Below, piece by piece: positions 35,891 through 47,052 of a stretch of 64,000 bases of DNA. This DNA comes from Gossypium raimondii (Eukaryota > Streptophyta > Magnoliopsida > Malvales > Malvaceae). A program made the translations under genes and the position numbers. Each line of letters begins with the position of its first letter. The stretch's first letter is position 1. The notes under the pieces are model-generated. The model searched no databases and was not told the DNA's origin. It saw nothing but the letters and a program-made list of their open reading frames with translations. The stretch covers positions 6,324,001 through 6,388,000 of the forward strand of contig NC_068565.1 in assembly GCF_025698545.1 (NCBI RefSeq), given 5' to 3'.

Positions 35891-36748
35891 CCGCACCAAG
35901 GTGTTGTTGGCGGGCAATATCGTGTACACTTGCGAAACAGGACTTGTGACTGTAGAAATGGAAAGCGAAACCGTGCCCATGATTGCAGTAGTGACAGGCA
36001 ACCTCCGATGTTTGCTCTCCTCGGTCGCGTCGCCCCGCACATCTCCTAATATAATGTTGCCAAGACGGCAGACCCCCAACTAAATTCACCGGCTCCTCTA
36101 AAATCAACGAGTTTTAGCAGCCACCTTAGATGTACACGGCTCCGTGACGTGTCGGGCATCAGATAACTTCTAATTATTTGAAGAATGTATGATTGAGCAT
36201 ATCGGATTATTTCAATTTCGGTTGAATTTGCATTCGGATCGGGGAAGGTGGTACCTCCATCCATTTTATCCGGAATAGCGCCCAAAAGTTCGTAGCACAC
36301 CGCCTCCCAATTACTAGATTGGGCAGGACCCGATGACTGGGTGCCCGTCTACCGGCAATCCCAATTGCAGATGGACATATTCTAGAGTGATAGTGCACTC
36401 TCCACATGGAAGATGGAATGTGTGCGTCTCGGGTCTCCACCTCTCGATCAACGCAATGATCAGTTTCGGGTCCAACTTGCATCCCTGGCCTACCGTCGCC
36501 ACATGCCAAAAACCCGCTTCCCGCAGGTAGTTCTCTACTAACGATGATGGAGGAGCATGCATATTTCGGATATTGCATTCCAATAACCGATCTGCAGACT
36601 TTTATAACAAATAATAAATTAATAATTATCTAAAAATACATAAATAAAAAATCTTAAATAATATTTAAAAATTAAATTTAATACTTACCATTTTCATTTG
36701 CTCCACCGATATGTGATTCCTATCAAGACGAATCAATAATCCGACCAT
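35845..36748 (-). pseudogene. Plant mobile domain (PMD, MAIN/MAIL1-like) gene, broken, inside the MULE
   Basis: On the minus strand a 20-codon exon (36748-36689, MVGLLIRLDRNHISVEQMKM, GTAAGT donor) is followed by an intron and a second exon from about 36598. The second exon has the PMD pattern: NYLREAGFWHVATVG, IALIERWRPETHTFHLPCGE, CTITLEYVHLQLGLPVDG. A shift near 36310 leads to CYELLGAIPDKM and VHLRWLLKLVDFRGAGEFSW, then a stop and shift near 36045 lead to GGCLSLLQSWARFRFPF. PMD (aminotransferase-like) proteins such as MAIN and MAIL1 act in transposon silencing and gene expression in the nucleus; related genes are carried by transposons in many plants. The gene converges with the transposase. 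It has at least two frame breaks and lacks a readable C-terminus. Confidence 0.88.
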
Positions 36749-37232
36749 TAATGAAAATATAAAAAATTTAAAATTATTTTAAAAAATTTAAAAAATTTAA
36801 AATTATTTTAAAAATGAAATTGAGGGAAATTGAAATTAAATATGGATTTGAGAGAATTTTGAAAGGAAATTGAGAGGAAATTGAAATTAAATATAGGTTT
36901 GAGAGAATTTTGGAAGAAAATTGAGAGAATTTTGGAAAGAAATTGAGAGGATTAAAGAGGAAATATCAGATAGGATTTGTTTGTGAAAAAAAAAGATGGG
37001 GGATATTTATAGTTTTTTGTTTTTTGACCGTTGGGGGGGCAACGGTCAAATTTTTGACCGTTGGGGTACTGTTCACACGCGACGGACATCGCATCCACGT
37101 CAGCGCGACCTGCTGACGTGGACGCGATTTCCCGAAAAATGGATCATTCCGGTAAATAATCAAAAAATCGGCCAATTTCGATAAATTTTGAAAAAAAAAC
37201 GGCTTTTATTGGTAATTTCCCCTAGATTGTTA

Positions 37233-37828
37233 TCTAAAATGTTTGTGTATCTTGTGATATAATATATTTATCTGGTTTTTTTATATTGTATTATATTTTT
37301 TATTAAAAAAGATAAATTAATCTTTGTACATTAAAAAAAAGTGAAAATTAACTTTTCTATTAAAAATTTCATCCACATGTGATGTTAAGTGATGATTTAG
37401 ATTTTTTAAAGTTTTTCTTTTATGCAAGTGACTGGAATTAAAGGATGAGTAGGATCAATTAAAAGTGATATATGAAGGCTCTTTTACCAAGAGTAGTATT
37501 GCATTTTGCCTCCGCTTCTAAAAAATAGATAAATTAATCTATATACGTTAGGTTAAATAGAAATTTACCATTCTGTTAAAAATTCCTTTTAGTTCTACTT
37601 TTAAGTGATGATATGACTGGCAGAGCAACAAGATAGCAATACGTGATGCATTTGGCCACATCAGCAAATATTTAAAAGTTTTGTACTAAAAAGAAAAAAT
37701 ATTTAAAATTTAAAAATCTCAAAAAATCTTTTAATAATTATTTAAAAATCACATCTAAGATGAACATGAACTTTGTTTAGGTTCATCTTGGGTGTGGTTT
37801 TTAAGTAGTTATAAAATTATAGAAAATT
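37233..37828. other. Intergenic DNA between MULE and minus-strand Copia
   Basis: AT-rich, with no gene. At 37756-37789 a short inverted repeat (AGATGAACATGAAC ... GGTTCATCTT) belongs to a hairpin series that resumes at 45.1 kb on the other side of the Copia element. Confidence 0.55.
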
Positions 37829-37833
37829 ATTTA

Positions 37834-38067
37834 TGTTATAAAATAAGAGAGATGGAGAGAATAAAGAACAAAGAAAATATGAAAGCAATAGAGGATGTAC
37901 TTCATTGATCAAAAGTGATGATTACAATGCTTAATCGAGTCTTTATTTATAGGCATAAGAAGTATAAAAGAGTTAGAGATCTAATTCTAATAACTATTAG
38001 AATTTAAAGTACATTAAAACTTTATCTTAATCATAATGGACATCCACTTAATAAGATATTCATAACA
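37834..38067 (-). repeat. 3' LTR of the minus-strand Copia (234 bp)
   Basis: It runs from TGTTATAAAATAAG to ATTCATAACA in plus-strand coordinates and matches the right LTR over its whole length, with scattered substitutions. Confidence 0.88.
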
Positions 38068-38779
38068 CTCCTTCTTGGATGTCTATTGGTAGATAATGTG
38101 CCTCGTTAAAACCTTATTAGGAAAAACCATGTGGGATAGAAACCTAATGAATGAAAAAGAGTACACAATCTATAATACGCATAATATGCTGCCTCATTAA
38201 AAACCTTACAAAGAAAACCCAATGGGACAAAACCTCGATTAAGGGAAAAAGAGTGCAACGCGTATTTACTCCCCTCATGAAAATATCACATATTTTCTCA
38301 TATTCTACGTATTCAATCTTGAATACTAGTTTTTTAAATGACTATTTGAACGTATTTATTAAGCATTTATATTACCATTCTTTTAAAAGTCATGAGTGAG
38401 GGAAATTTAAGGAAATATATTTTGGTCTCTTCAAGAGATTCAACAATAATTATAACAAACTTTAATTATGATTCTTTTATAAAAAAACACTAATAGGTAT
38501 TTTGGATCATTTTATAATCCTCCTTCAACTATTATTCACTAAGTCAAATTTACTACATATGTTCAAATTATTTCAATTCATATAAATGAACAATTTCTCT
38601 AGAATTCCAATATGCTTCTAGCATCCTAAATTCTTTAAGGATTTTAATATAAAATTTACAATATAGTGATTCATAAAATGTTGTAATAATAACCGTTAGA
38701 CGCAAGTTAAATCTTTTATAAATTGTCAATTTAATAATATATCTAAAGGTTATTGCATCCACCACAAAAGAATATTATA

Positions 38780-41640
38780 TCTTTTCATAATCAATGCCAG
38801 GACTTAGTGAAAAACTTCATATTTTTATTCCGCTTTTGCAAAATTACTTCAACTGTACCCTTACTGGCTTTATACCCTTAGATATTTGGACTACTGGTCC
38901 AAAAACTCCACAAATTTAATTATACTTGAGTTGCGTCTTTCTATTTTGATCAATTTATTCCATATCTATATTTCTCAATAGGTTTATTTAAGATCCTCCT
39001 TTTATTTCATTTTTTCAATAATAATATTGCATGCAAAATCATTGTCGACCACTTTTATTATTCGGTTCCACATTTTATCGAATTGAAATAACTTATCGAG
39101 ATATCTTATTTTCATTATTTTAAAATTCAGTTTCAGGTACCTGAATATCTTCAGAAGTTTTACTTATTAGTTATGCATTGGGTCACTTCTGGAGCACCCG
39201 CCTTCACTATATGACCATTTAGAAGAATTTTCATCTTTGGAATTGATCAATCTGTTGTTTATTCTAACTGATTGTCCTACTGGGACTTTAAAAAAATTAA
39301 AATATTAACTTGGTTATTCTCATTAATTTTGTAAATACATCTAATAGTTAACTTGTAATGAGTTATCATTGTTGAACTTCTGGTTCAAATTACTCTCCCT
39401 CTAACTTATTACAAGTTATTATTCCTCTCCCCCTAATGTCGGAAACAACTATCGAATCAAAATTGTAATTACAAATCATATTATAATTGAATCTCGAATA
39501 CATTCAAAACATCTAATAATATAAAGAAACTTGTTATTAATATATATTCTCAACTTTCTTTGATGATTCACTCATCTTTAGCTCATATCACGCACGTAAA
39601 AAAATTCAAATATGAGAAATATTTAGCTCTTGATCAAAAACCAATTGTAATGGGGAGTATTTATAACTTATTGGCTTGATGCGTATGACACATAAATCAA
39701 TATAATCTCATGTTGAAATAGGAAGTTTAGTTCTCATAAGTAATGATTTAGACATTAATCAAAGGTGTTCAATCAATAATTTCTCTAAACCATTATGCAC
39801 AAACTTTTATAAAAGTTTTTCAAACTCAATTAATAAAAGATTGAAATATAAACTCATCAAGATTAGCAATATGAATTGTCTTAATTACATGATCCGAATT
39901 AATTATTTAAACAAGCGTCTTAAAACGACAAGGTTGCAAATTGATAACACATGTGATTATTTTGTAGATGCATCTACTAAAATCATACAATATCAAAATC
40001 ATCCACATAGTGGATGAATGGACCCATATTCGTTTTAGAAATGCAAGATATTAAATCTCAATTTTAGCTAATGAGTTTCTAATAATCAATTTTCATTGAG
40101 AACAAGCAACATATGAGAATTCTTTTAAATTAAAGAATCTTCGGTTCTTTAATGAATGTTCATATGAATTCTCAATTAATTTTCGTATCATATATGATCC
40201 AGGATGGTCTAACTGGTCACACCAAGTAGTAAATGCATTTGTATCAATAAACTTCTAATTTACTTTAACATGTATTTCAATTGTACTAAATTGTAACAAA
40301 TTAATAATTTTACTATCATTCTTTTACTTTGTATCCACATATAAGTGTTATTGTGACATTTACTACTAAAATTGTCTAAATCAATGTGAATATTATAATG
40401 TCACTAAGTCGACAAAATAAATATAATTTCCAAATAATTATATGCAATATTCGTTTGTGGAATATGCCAAAATCTTCAAATATCTAAAAAATTACAACTT
40501 CATGTGCATCCAACCATAACGAGTTTTAAATAGAATTATCATATTTTATTGCTCATAAATAGATCTTTCACATCAAATATTTTACTTCCAACCCTTAATG
40601 GGGATAATGACAAAAGAAGATCACAAAGATTACAAAATAAATATAAATTAATAACACAATCCTCTCTTTTCATCCTTTCAAAATAGATATTTATAGCAAT
40701 AATGATTCATATGAAATATAACATTTTCATCATTCACAATCTCAATATAAGATCTATTATAAATATATTTTAAAACCAATGGATTAACCATCACAAGATA
40801 TTAATATATCGCTCTTCTAGAGCTTTCGACTAATTTTGTACTATCAAATATTGGAATAATATTTGTTTGTTTTAGTACCAAATAAGATAAATATTTTCTA
40901 TCTATAATGATAGAATTATTACTAGATTCCCTATCCTTCCTCAAAGAATATTAATAGAAACAAAATATTTAGGTATTTGCCACATGTGGCCAATAATCAT
41001 ATCACATTGATAACATAAGTTATCTTTACCCTTTGAAGAGTTATCTTGAGAACTCTTATTGTTCTCTTATTTATTATTATGTTCCCACTTTTAGTGGTCT
41101 ATGATTATATCTTGTATTTTCTTTATGTTTGCATTCACTTCAAGGAATGCAATAAATCTAATAGGATAGACTTTTAAATGCCTCTATTGATTCTTTATTT
41201 TATAATCACCATCGCAAAACATGCGTGGATTTCAAATTAAAATCTATCTATTCATGTTGTCATGATTAGTCTCCAATCACATCCTCAATTGCAACAACAA
41301 TCATGATCTCTGTATTTTCATTTTTCATAATTGTTATGTACTGCTAAATTCACTTCAGGGAATGAACCAAAATTAGTGGGAAGAATTTCATAGTTTTTCG
41401 TTAGTAACTTGTTATTTTGCTTAGCCACTAGAAGGTATGAGATCGTTCGAAAATACTGTTAAAGTCATTTTCACAATATTGCTACTGCAAGAGCACATCA
41501 GATATTTCAAGCATATAGTGTAATGTATTCCTTCGGGGAATATATATAATACAAATACATGAGTATCTCAAGTTATTTATATATATAGTTTTAATGTAAA
41601 ACACATGAAGGTTTTATTTAACATATATCTTTTAATCTGA
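38780..41640 (-). pseudogene. Copia gag and pol remnants
   Basis: Reverse-strand translation gives scattered but recognisable pieces. Near 41419-41340 AKQNNKLLTKNYEILPTNFG and then FGSFPEVN resemble gag of a common plant Copia group. Near 41060-40980 a degraded zinc-knuckle region precedes IGHMW-like remains. Near 38900-38860 FGPVVQISKGIKPVRVQ resembles the start of the reverse transcriptase region. Stops and shifts are everywhere and no open frame exceeds about 80 codons. Edges are approximate. Confidence 0.6.
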
Positions 41641-42446
41641 AAAAAATATTATATTTTATAAAATTTTGCATCACAAGAAGCAAAAATATAAGCTCTTAAA
41701 AAGCTTTTTACAATTTGATGCAATATTAGCTCTTCAGAGCGTATAATCATTCTATTGTATAGCCTTAATAAATGCTTAATTTATTTTAAATAAAATTTTA
41801 TTTTTCATATAAAATAAAATGAATAGGTAAAAATAAAATATATATTAAACATGACAAATAATAAATTCATGTTACGAATAAATCATTGTGGTTAGATAAT
41901 ATAAATTTTATATATCATACCACAACAAAATATAAAATATTATAATGTCAAATTAAAATAACTTTATAACTATAAAAGTTTAAACATAAACTTTTTCTAA
42001 CCTCCACCTCTTATGATATAATTATATCTCAAATTTTACGATGTTATGAAATTATCATAGACAAGGTGAATATCCCAAAGTTCATGACAAGTATTTTACT
42101 CACATTCAACAATAATCATATATCTTAATCAAAATCAAAATTAAACCAATCAATTCTATTAAAAATATTTATCTTCACATAAAAATCTCAATAACTAAAC
42201 GCATGAAAGGTTTTATAAATTAATAGATATACATATATTGAATTATATAAATTGATTTTTTAATAGAAATCAAATCAAATTTCAAAAGAAGTTAATTAAA
42301 TTGACTTACGTTACCATGGATGAGAAGTAATGATTATAAACATACTTTGTAATGAAGAGAAAAAGATCATCTCCAAGCAAATATCAAAAAGCAAACTTTG
42401 AGAGTGAATCTTACTTCTCGATTTCATGTAGATAATGGTATCAAAT

Positions 42447-44580
42447 TGTTGACACCATTTTTTTGATAAAACGAGGTCGACTTGGATTTTAAAAACGAAA
42501 ACGAAAATGGGAGTCGCCACCAATCTTTTTTGATGAGGTGTGATCGGATCACCTTGAAAAGTGGTTGTTTTTAATAAACGATTTGATTATATTAAAACAA
42601 CGATTTTGGTCCACGAAATTCAGAAAAATAGGTTCAGGAGTCGATTACGTACGAGGAAGGATTAGCACCCTCGTAACGCCCAAAAATTGGTACCTAGTTG
42701 ATTAGTTAATGTCTTAATATCGAAAATCGAAAACTTTGAAGAATTTTAAAAATAAGATCCTAAAAACTTTTGAACGATATGGGTTGGAATTTAAGATTCT
42801 CTTGTTCCGAAAGAATATCACATCCAGCACATTAGGACACGATACTATAAACTCTCGAAACCAAGATCACCTTATGGTTTCCAAAACCCATACTTTGAAA
42901 CTTTAAGAGGGTATTTGGCTATTTGGCTAAACGAGGAATCGGAACCCAACACATTAGGGCACACTTTCTCGAATTTCCAAATGCAAAATACTGTCTTTAT
43001 TATTTTTTTAGAAAAATCCTCATCTCGGGAAAACAACGTGTCATATCCAATGCATTAGGACACAACGTATTGAATCCCCGATAATGAGCTTTTTATTTAT
43101 GTGTTTTTTTTATTAAAGAGCATTCTCGATTATTTAGATTCAACGAAGAAAATTGGAACTCAATACGTTAGGGCTCAATCATCTCGAATCTAAACACGAA
43201 ATTTTGCTTATTCAAAAGTTGAAAATTATGCGTCGAGATAAATTAATCTAATTCGGGATAGTAGAAACGAAACACGAGGTTAATATGCGTACAAAGCAAT
43301 ATTGAATGCGATAGTAAAAAAATAATACAAGCAACAACAATAAAATGAATGGATAAAGAGGACAAATTAATAACATGTAGAATAATAAACATATGAACAA
43401 ATTAGATTGAGATGTTCTTTTAAAATAATAATGAAAACGTGAATAAATAACTAAAATGAACATGAACAAAGTAATAAAAATATAAACATATAAATATGTA
43501 CATATATATGTATGTGGAAATTATAAAATATAAAAACAAGACAACAAGGATATATGTAAATATATATATATGTATATGTATATAAATTGTAAAATATATA
43601 AATGATGTATGTGTATATAAATTATAAAATAAAAATATATATAATGGAACAAAAATAAAATAGGAGATTAAATTTAAAAGGAAATAACAGGCCTGGATTG
43701 AAGTGCGCTTGAAAAACATAGGGACTGCTTGCGCAAATAAACCCTCAAGGCTAAAACACGTGGATCCTGCCACGGTCGGGTGGGTTATGGATTCTGACCC
43801 TCATCTGACGCCGTTTAGGGCCATCAAGGTGCTCTATACGGCGTCATTTAATCCCCTCAAAATTCACCTCAGAAAACCCTAAATCCTAACATTTTATTCC
43901 CCTCAAACTAAAAACAGATCCTTCTCACCCTCATCCGCCTCAAATTCGGGACCCTTCTTCGACTCCGACGGAGACCGACAGAAAGGATTCCAACGGCGCG
44001 CCCAGGTGAGGTTTCTCTTCGTCTTTCCCTCCTTCTATTTTATGTCTATATTCTTATATATATACATGATTAATAAAAACGAAAAAAAGAAACATGCATT
44101 CGAAAATAGAATGAAAAAAAGAGAGAAAAAAATGAAAACCTTCTCTTCCGTTTTGTGTTTTTTTGTATTGATTCTCTTCAATATATATTTTTTACATTCG
44201 TTTTCTTCCCCCCCACCTTTTACATTACATTTCATTCGGCTCTTATAGCCGATTACATTGCTATTTTCTCTTGTTTGTACATTGTGTTTTGCGGTATTGG
44301 GGTCAGAGATGAAGCTTGCCATTTTGGTGCAAGGTGGCGATCCTCGGCGGTGGGTGTCTTGACACCAAGACATGGAGCAAATGCAAAGGGGCACTAGGGT
44401 TTCTTTTTCATTGAAATTTGTTTAGGTTTTGGTGTTTAGGCCATTAGTTTTTTTTAATTTTGGGCTTTGTAATGGGCTGTTTGTAATTTGGGTTTAAATA
44501 GTTGTAAATGGACTGGACAATTATCATTTATTTTTTGTTTGGTTTTTTTGTTTGGGCCCGGGCAAATTTGGGCTATTTCA
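42447..44580. mobile_element. Solo LTR, 2134 bp, nested in the Copia element
   Basis: It starts TGTTGACACCATTTTTTTGA, ends GGGCTATTTCA, and is flanked by the 5-bp duplication CAAAT (42442-42446 and 44581-44585). There is no internal coding region, so it is what remains after recombination between two LTRs. The part from 43680 to 44010 is less AT-rich, with a CT-rich stretch that looks like a promoter and leader. Open frames at 44006-44397 are within LTR DNA and are not taken as genes. Orientation was not decided. Confidence 0.85.
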
Positions 44581-44803
44581 CAAATCTTTCACCATCCTTA
44601 AGAACAAAAAGTAAAATAAGTTAATCAAAACAATGATAACGTATAATGAAAGAAGAATGAAAATACTAATCAGATATGAAGCATTAAATAAAAGAGCTTC
44701 CTATAAAAAATTGCATCTTGCCGTAAAAAATATTAAAAATCATGAAGGATAAATTTGATCATCAATAAAAGGAACTATCACTTTGAGTAAGATCTTGCGA
44801 TAA

Positions 44804-45041
44804 CGTTTTATAAAATAAAGAGAGATAGAGAGAATAAAGAACAAAGAAAATATGAAAACAATAGAGAATGTACTTTATTGATCAAAAGTGATGATTACAA
44901 TGCTTCATCGTAGTCTCTATTTATAGGCATAAGAAGTATAAAAGAATTAGAGATCTAATTCTAATAACTATTAGAATTTAAAGTACATTAAAACTTTATA
45001 TTGATCATGATGGACATCCAATTAATAATATATTCATAACA
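44804..45041 (-). repeat. 5' LTR of the minus-strand Copia
   Basis: It matches the left LTR, with diverged bases at the inner edge (CGTTTTATAAAAT in place of TGTTATAAAAT). A canonical primer-binding site was not recognised next to it. Confidence 0.82.
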
Positions 45042-45124
45042 ATTTAAATATTATAAGAAATTATGATTTTTCTTAAATTATTAAAATAATTAAAACTATG
45101 TCTATAATGAATTTGGGTAAATAG

Positions 45125-45605
45125 TTGTTCAGGTTCAAATGAGCCTAGACAACCATATGTCTAGGTTCATTCTGAGCTGTTTCTTAAATAATTATCAAAT
45201 AGTCATACAAAACTATAGAAAATTATTTAGAAGTTATTAAGAATTATAAGAAATTAATAAAACAAACAATTGTTGAATTATTTTAACATGCTATATGTGT
45301 ATATATAAGTTTTAATTATTATTTATAATTTATTATAATTCTTAATAATTTTTAAATAATTTTTCTAATTTTTCTAATTATTTAATAATTATTTAAGAAA
45401 CTATTTTAGAATGAACTTGGACAACCTTTTATCCAGGGTCAATAAAAACATTATTTTAATAATTTTTAGTAATTTTATTTTTAAATTTTATAATTCTTAA
45501 TAATTTTAAAGCAGTTTTCTATGTTTTTATAAATTTTTTGAAAAATTATATCTAAGATGAAATGAACCAGACAACTGCTTTTCCAAGTTCATCTTGAGTG
45601 TGGTT
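45125..45605. repeat. Series of short hairpin-like repeats
   Basis: Three inverted-repeat units resemble one another: near 45139 (GGTTCAAATGAGCCTAGAC ... GTCTAGGTTCATTC), near 45409 (GAATGAACTTGGACAACC ... CCAGGGTC) and near 45556 (AGATGAAATGAACCAGAC ... AAGTTCATCTTGAG). A fourth lies at 37756, left of the Copia insertion. Stretches such as AACTATAGAAAATTATTTA recur between them. Confidence 0.6.
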
Positions 45606-45700
45606 TAATTATAAAAATTATTTTTTATATTTTTTAATTTCTTAAAATATTGTTATGTTAACATAAGGGACATGTGGCACATCAGGTGTTAGTGTTTAGT

Positions 45701-46045
45701 AGACCTGCTCATGGGCCGTCTGCCTGGCCCGAATATGTAAAAAAAATTGTAGAAAATTTTCTTTGTTGTTTTTTTTACTTTTTTTGCTAATTTATTGTTG
45801 TTGTTGTTTTTTCATTATTTTTCTATCATTTCACCTATCTTAATTTTATTTAATTATACATATTTAAAAAAATTATTTTCAATTTGTTAAGAAACATTTA
45901 TTTTAATGTTTTTAATATTTTTTATGTATTATATTTTTTAAAAAATTATATAAAAAATTAATATGAGCCAGAATGAGTCGAGCTTGGGCAAAATTTTAGG
46001 CCCATTTTTTGGGCTAGGCCCGAGCCTAAAATTTTGGTTGGACCC
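45701..46045. mobile_element. Second, partial copy of the GC-rich element at 14 kb
   Basis: AGACCTGCTCATGGGCCG on the left, and GGCAAAATTTTAGGCCCATT with GGGCTAGGCCCGAGCC towards the right, match the 13963-14364 element. The right terminus has diverged or been lost and no target duplication was seen. Confidence 0.6.
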
Positions 46046-47047
46046 GACCAAATGATTTGCTCTTTGATTTAATAAATAGGGATTAACATGTCTATTTTTT
46101 TAGTAGAATGAGGCAAAATGCAATTCAAATCCTAATACAGAAGCCTCCACAACACTTTTACCTAATCCTACTTATCATTTAATTCCACATCACTGACATA
46201 TAAAAAACTTTAAAAAATCCAAATCATCTTTTAACAACACATATTGATGTAATTTTTAATAGAAGGGTCAGTTTGCACTTTTTTTAACATAATTGGGCTA
46301 ATTTACCCCTCTTTTTTAGTAAAATAGGCAAAATACAATCCACCTTCTAGTGTTATGAGCCACGGATCGAAGCCCGTGACCATTGCATACAAAACATCCT
46401 ATGAAGTTCAACTGATTAAATGTGACTCATTTGACCCACTAGAATTGACTCGATTCGAGGAACACATAGAGAAACCCATTTATTTAAAGCATTGGTGACT
46501 CAGTGAAACACTTCAATAAAACTAGATAAGAGTAGGATGATTTAGCTCATAATAAAGCTTAACATCCAACTAGACATTTCATCAAACAATTGATATGCAC
46601 AATATAAAGATAAGGGTAAGAAATGCTCATTTAGATGTGAAACTCATGGCACCCAAAAGCTTGATCCATCTTCATTTACAAAAATCTTTAACAAGAAATA
46701 AGAAAGAAAACAACAAAAATAAAATCTACTCTAAAAAAGAAAAGAGAAAACCTAATCTAAAAATGAAAAGAAAAAAAAGGAAAAGAAAACGTAACTTAAA
46801 AATAGGGAAACTAAAAAAGACTATCCAACCAACAAAAATCTGAAATCAAAAGCTTATAAAGTAGTATTTACAGTCTAATAGCATTTAACTTAACATTGAC
46901 TATTATGCCCTTAAATGAAAAAAAGACTTAAGCTTGTTTGAATATAAAATTGCCCCTGCAATGTTTCACCTGTCAGGTAGAGGTATCGCGATACCCAAAC
47001 TTTAGTATAGTGATACCAAAAATAATAGCTAAATTGGGGTTTGGGGG
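46046..47047. other. Non-coding retroelement-type DNA
   Basis: It has no coding region; the lysine-rich open frame at 46595-46843 comes from A-rich DNA. Motifs GTATCGCGATACC-like near 46985 resume after the solo LTR near 50340, so the two sides were one element before that insertion, probably the leader of the Gypsy relic. Confidence 0.45.
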
Positions 47048-47052
47048 GTCTC

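Larger units (their letters stand above)
32686..37222 (+). mobile_element. Mutator-like element (MULE) with transposase and antisense PMD gene, 4537 bp
   Basis: Inverted ends of about 110 bp (32686-32793 and 37112-37222) share blocks such as GATTATTTACCGGAAT and CGGGAAATCGCGTCCACGTC. They are flanked by a perfect 10-bp duplication TAGATTGTTA (32676-32685 and 37223-37232). Inside are three 125-bp tandem repeats, a broken MuDR-type transposase on the plus strand, and a broken PMD (MAIN-like) gene on the minus strand, converging on each other. The insertion is structurally complete but not autonomous any more. Confidence 0.93.
37834..45041 (-). mobile_element. Decayed Copia retrotransposon, minus strand, with a nested solo LTR
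   Basis: Two matching LTRs (37834-38067 and about 44804-45041) share, for example, AAAGTGATGATTACAATGCT. They are flanked by the 5-bp duplication ATTTA (37829-37833 and 45042-45046). A purine tract on the minus strand (CCAAGAAGGAG) abuts the left LTR, which makes that LTR the 3' one and the element minus-oriented. Inside are decayed gag and pol pieces on the minus strand. The solo LTR at 42447-44580 interrupts it, so the Copia insertion is the older of the two. Confidence 0.85.

Noticed and set aside
35796-36107. Several overlapping open frames on both strands near 35.8-36.1 kb
   Set aside because: They are shadows of the decayed transposase tail and the decayed PMD gene, which cover this stretch in opposite directions.
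44006-44397. Overlapping open frames on both strands in the solo LTR
   Set aside because: They lie wholly inside LTR DNA and match no known domain.
46595-46843. Lysine-rich 82-codon open frame
   Set aside because: It is produced by a run of A-rich DNA and has no protein-like pattern.
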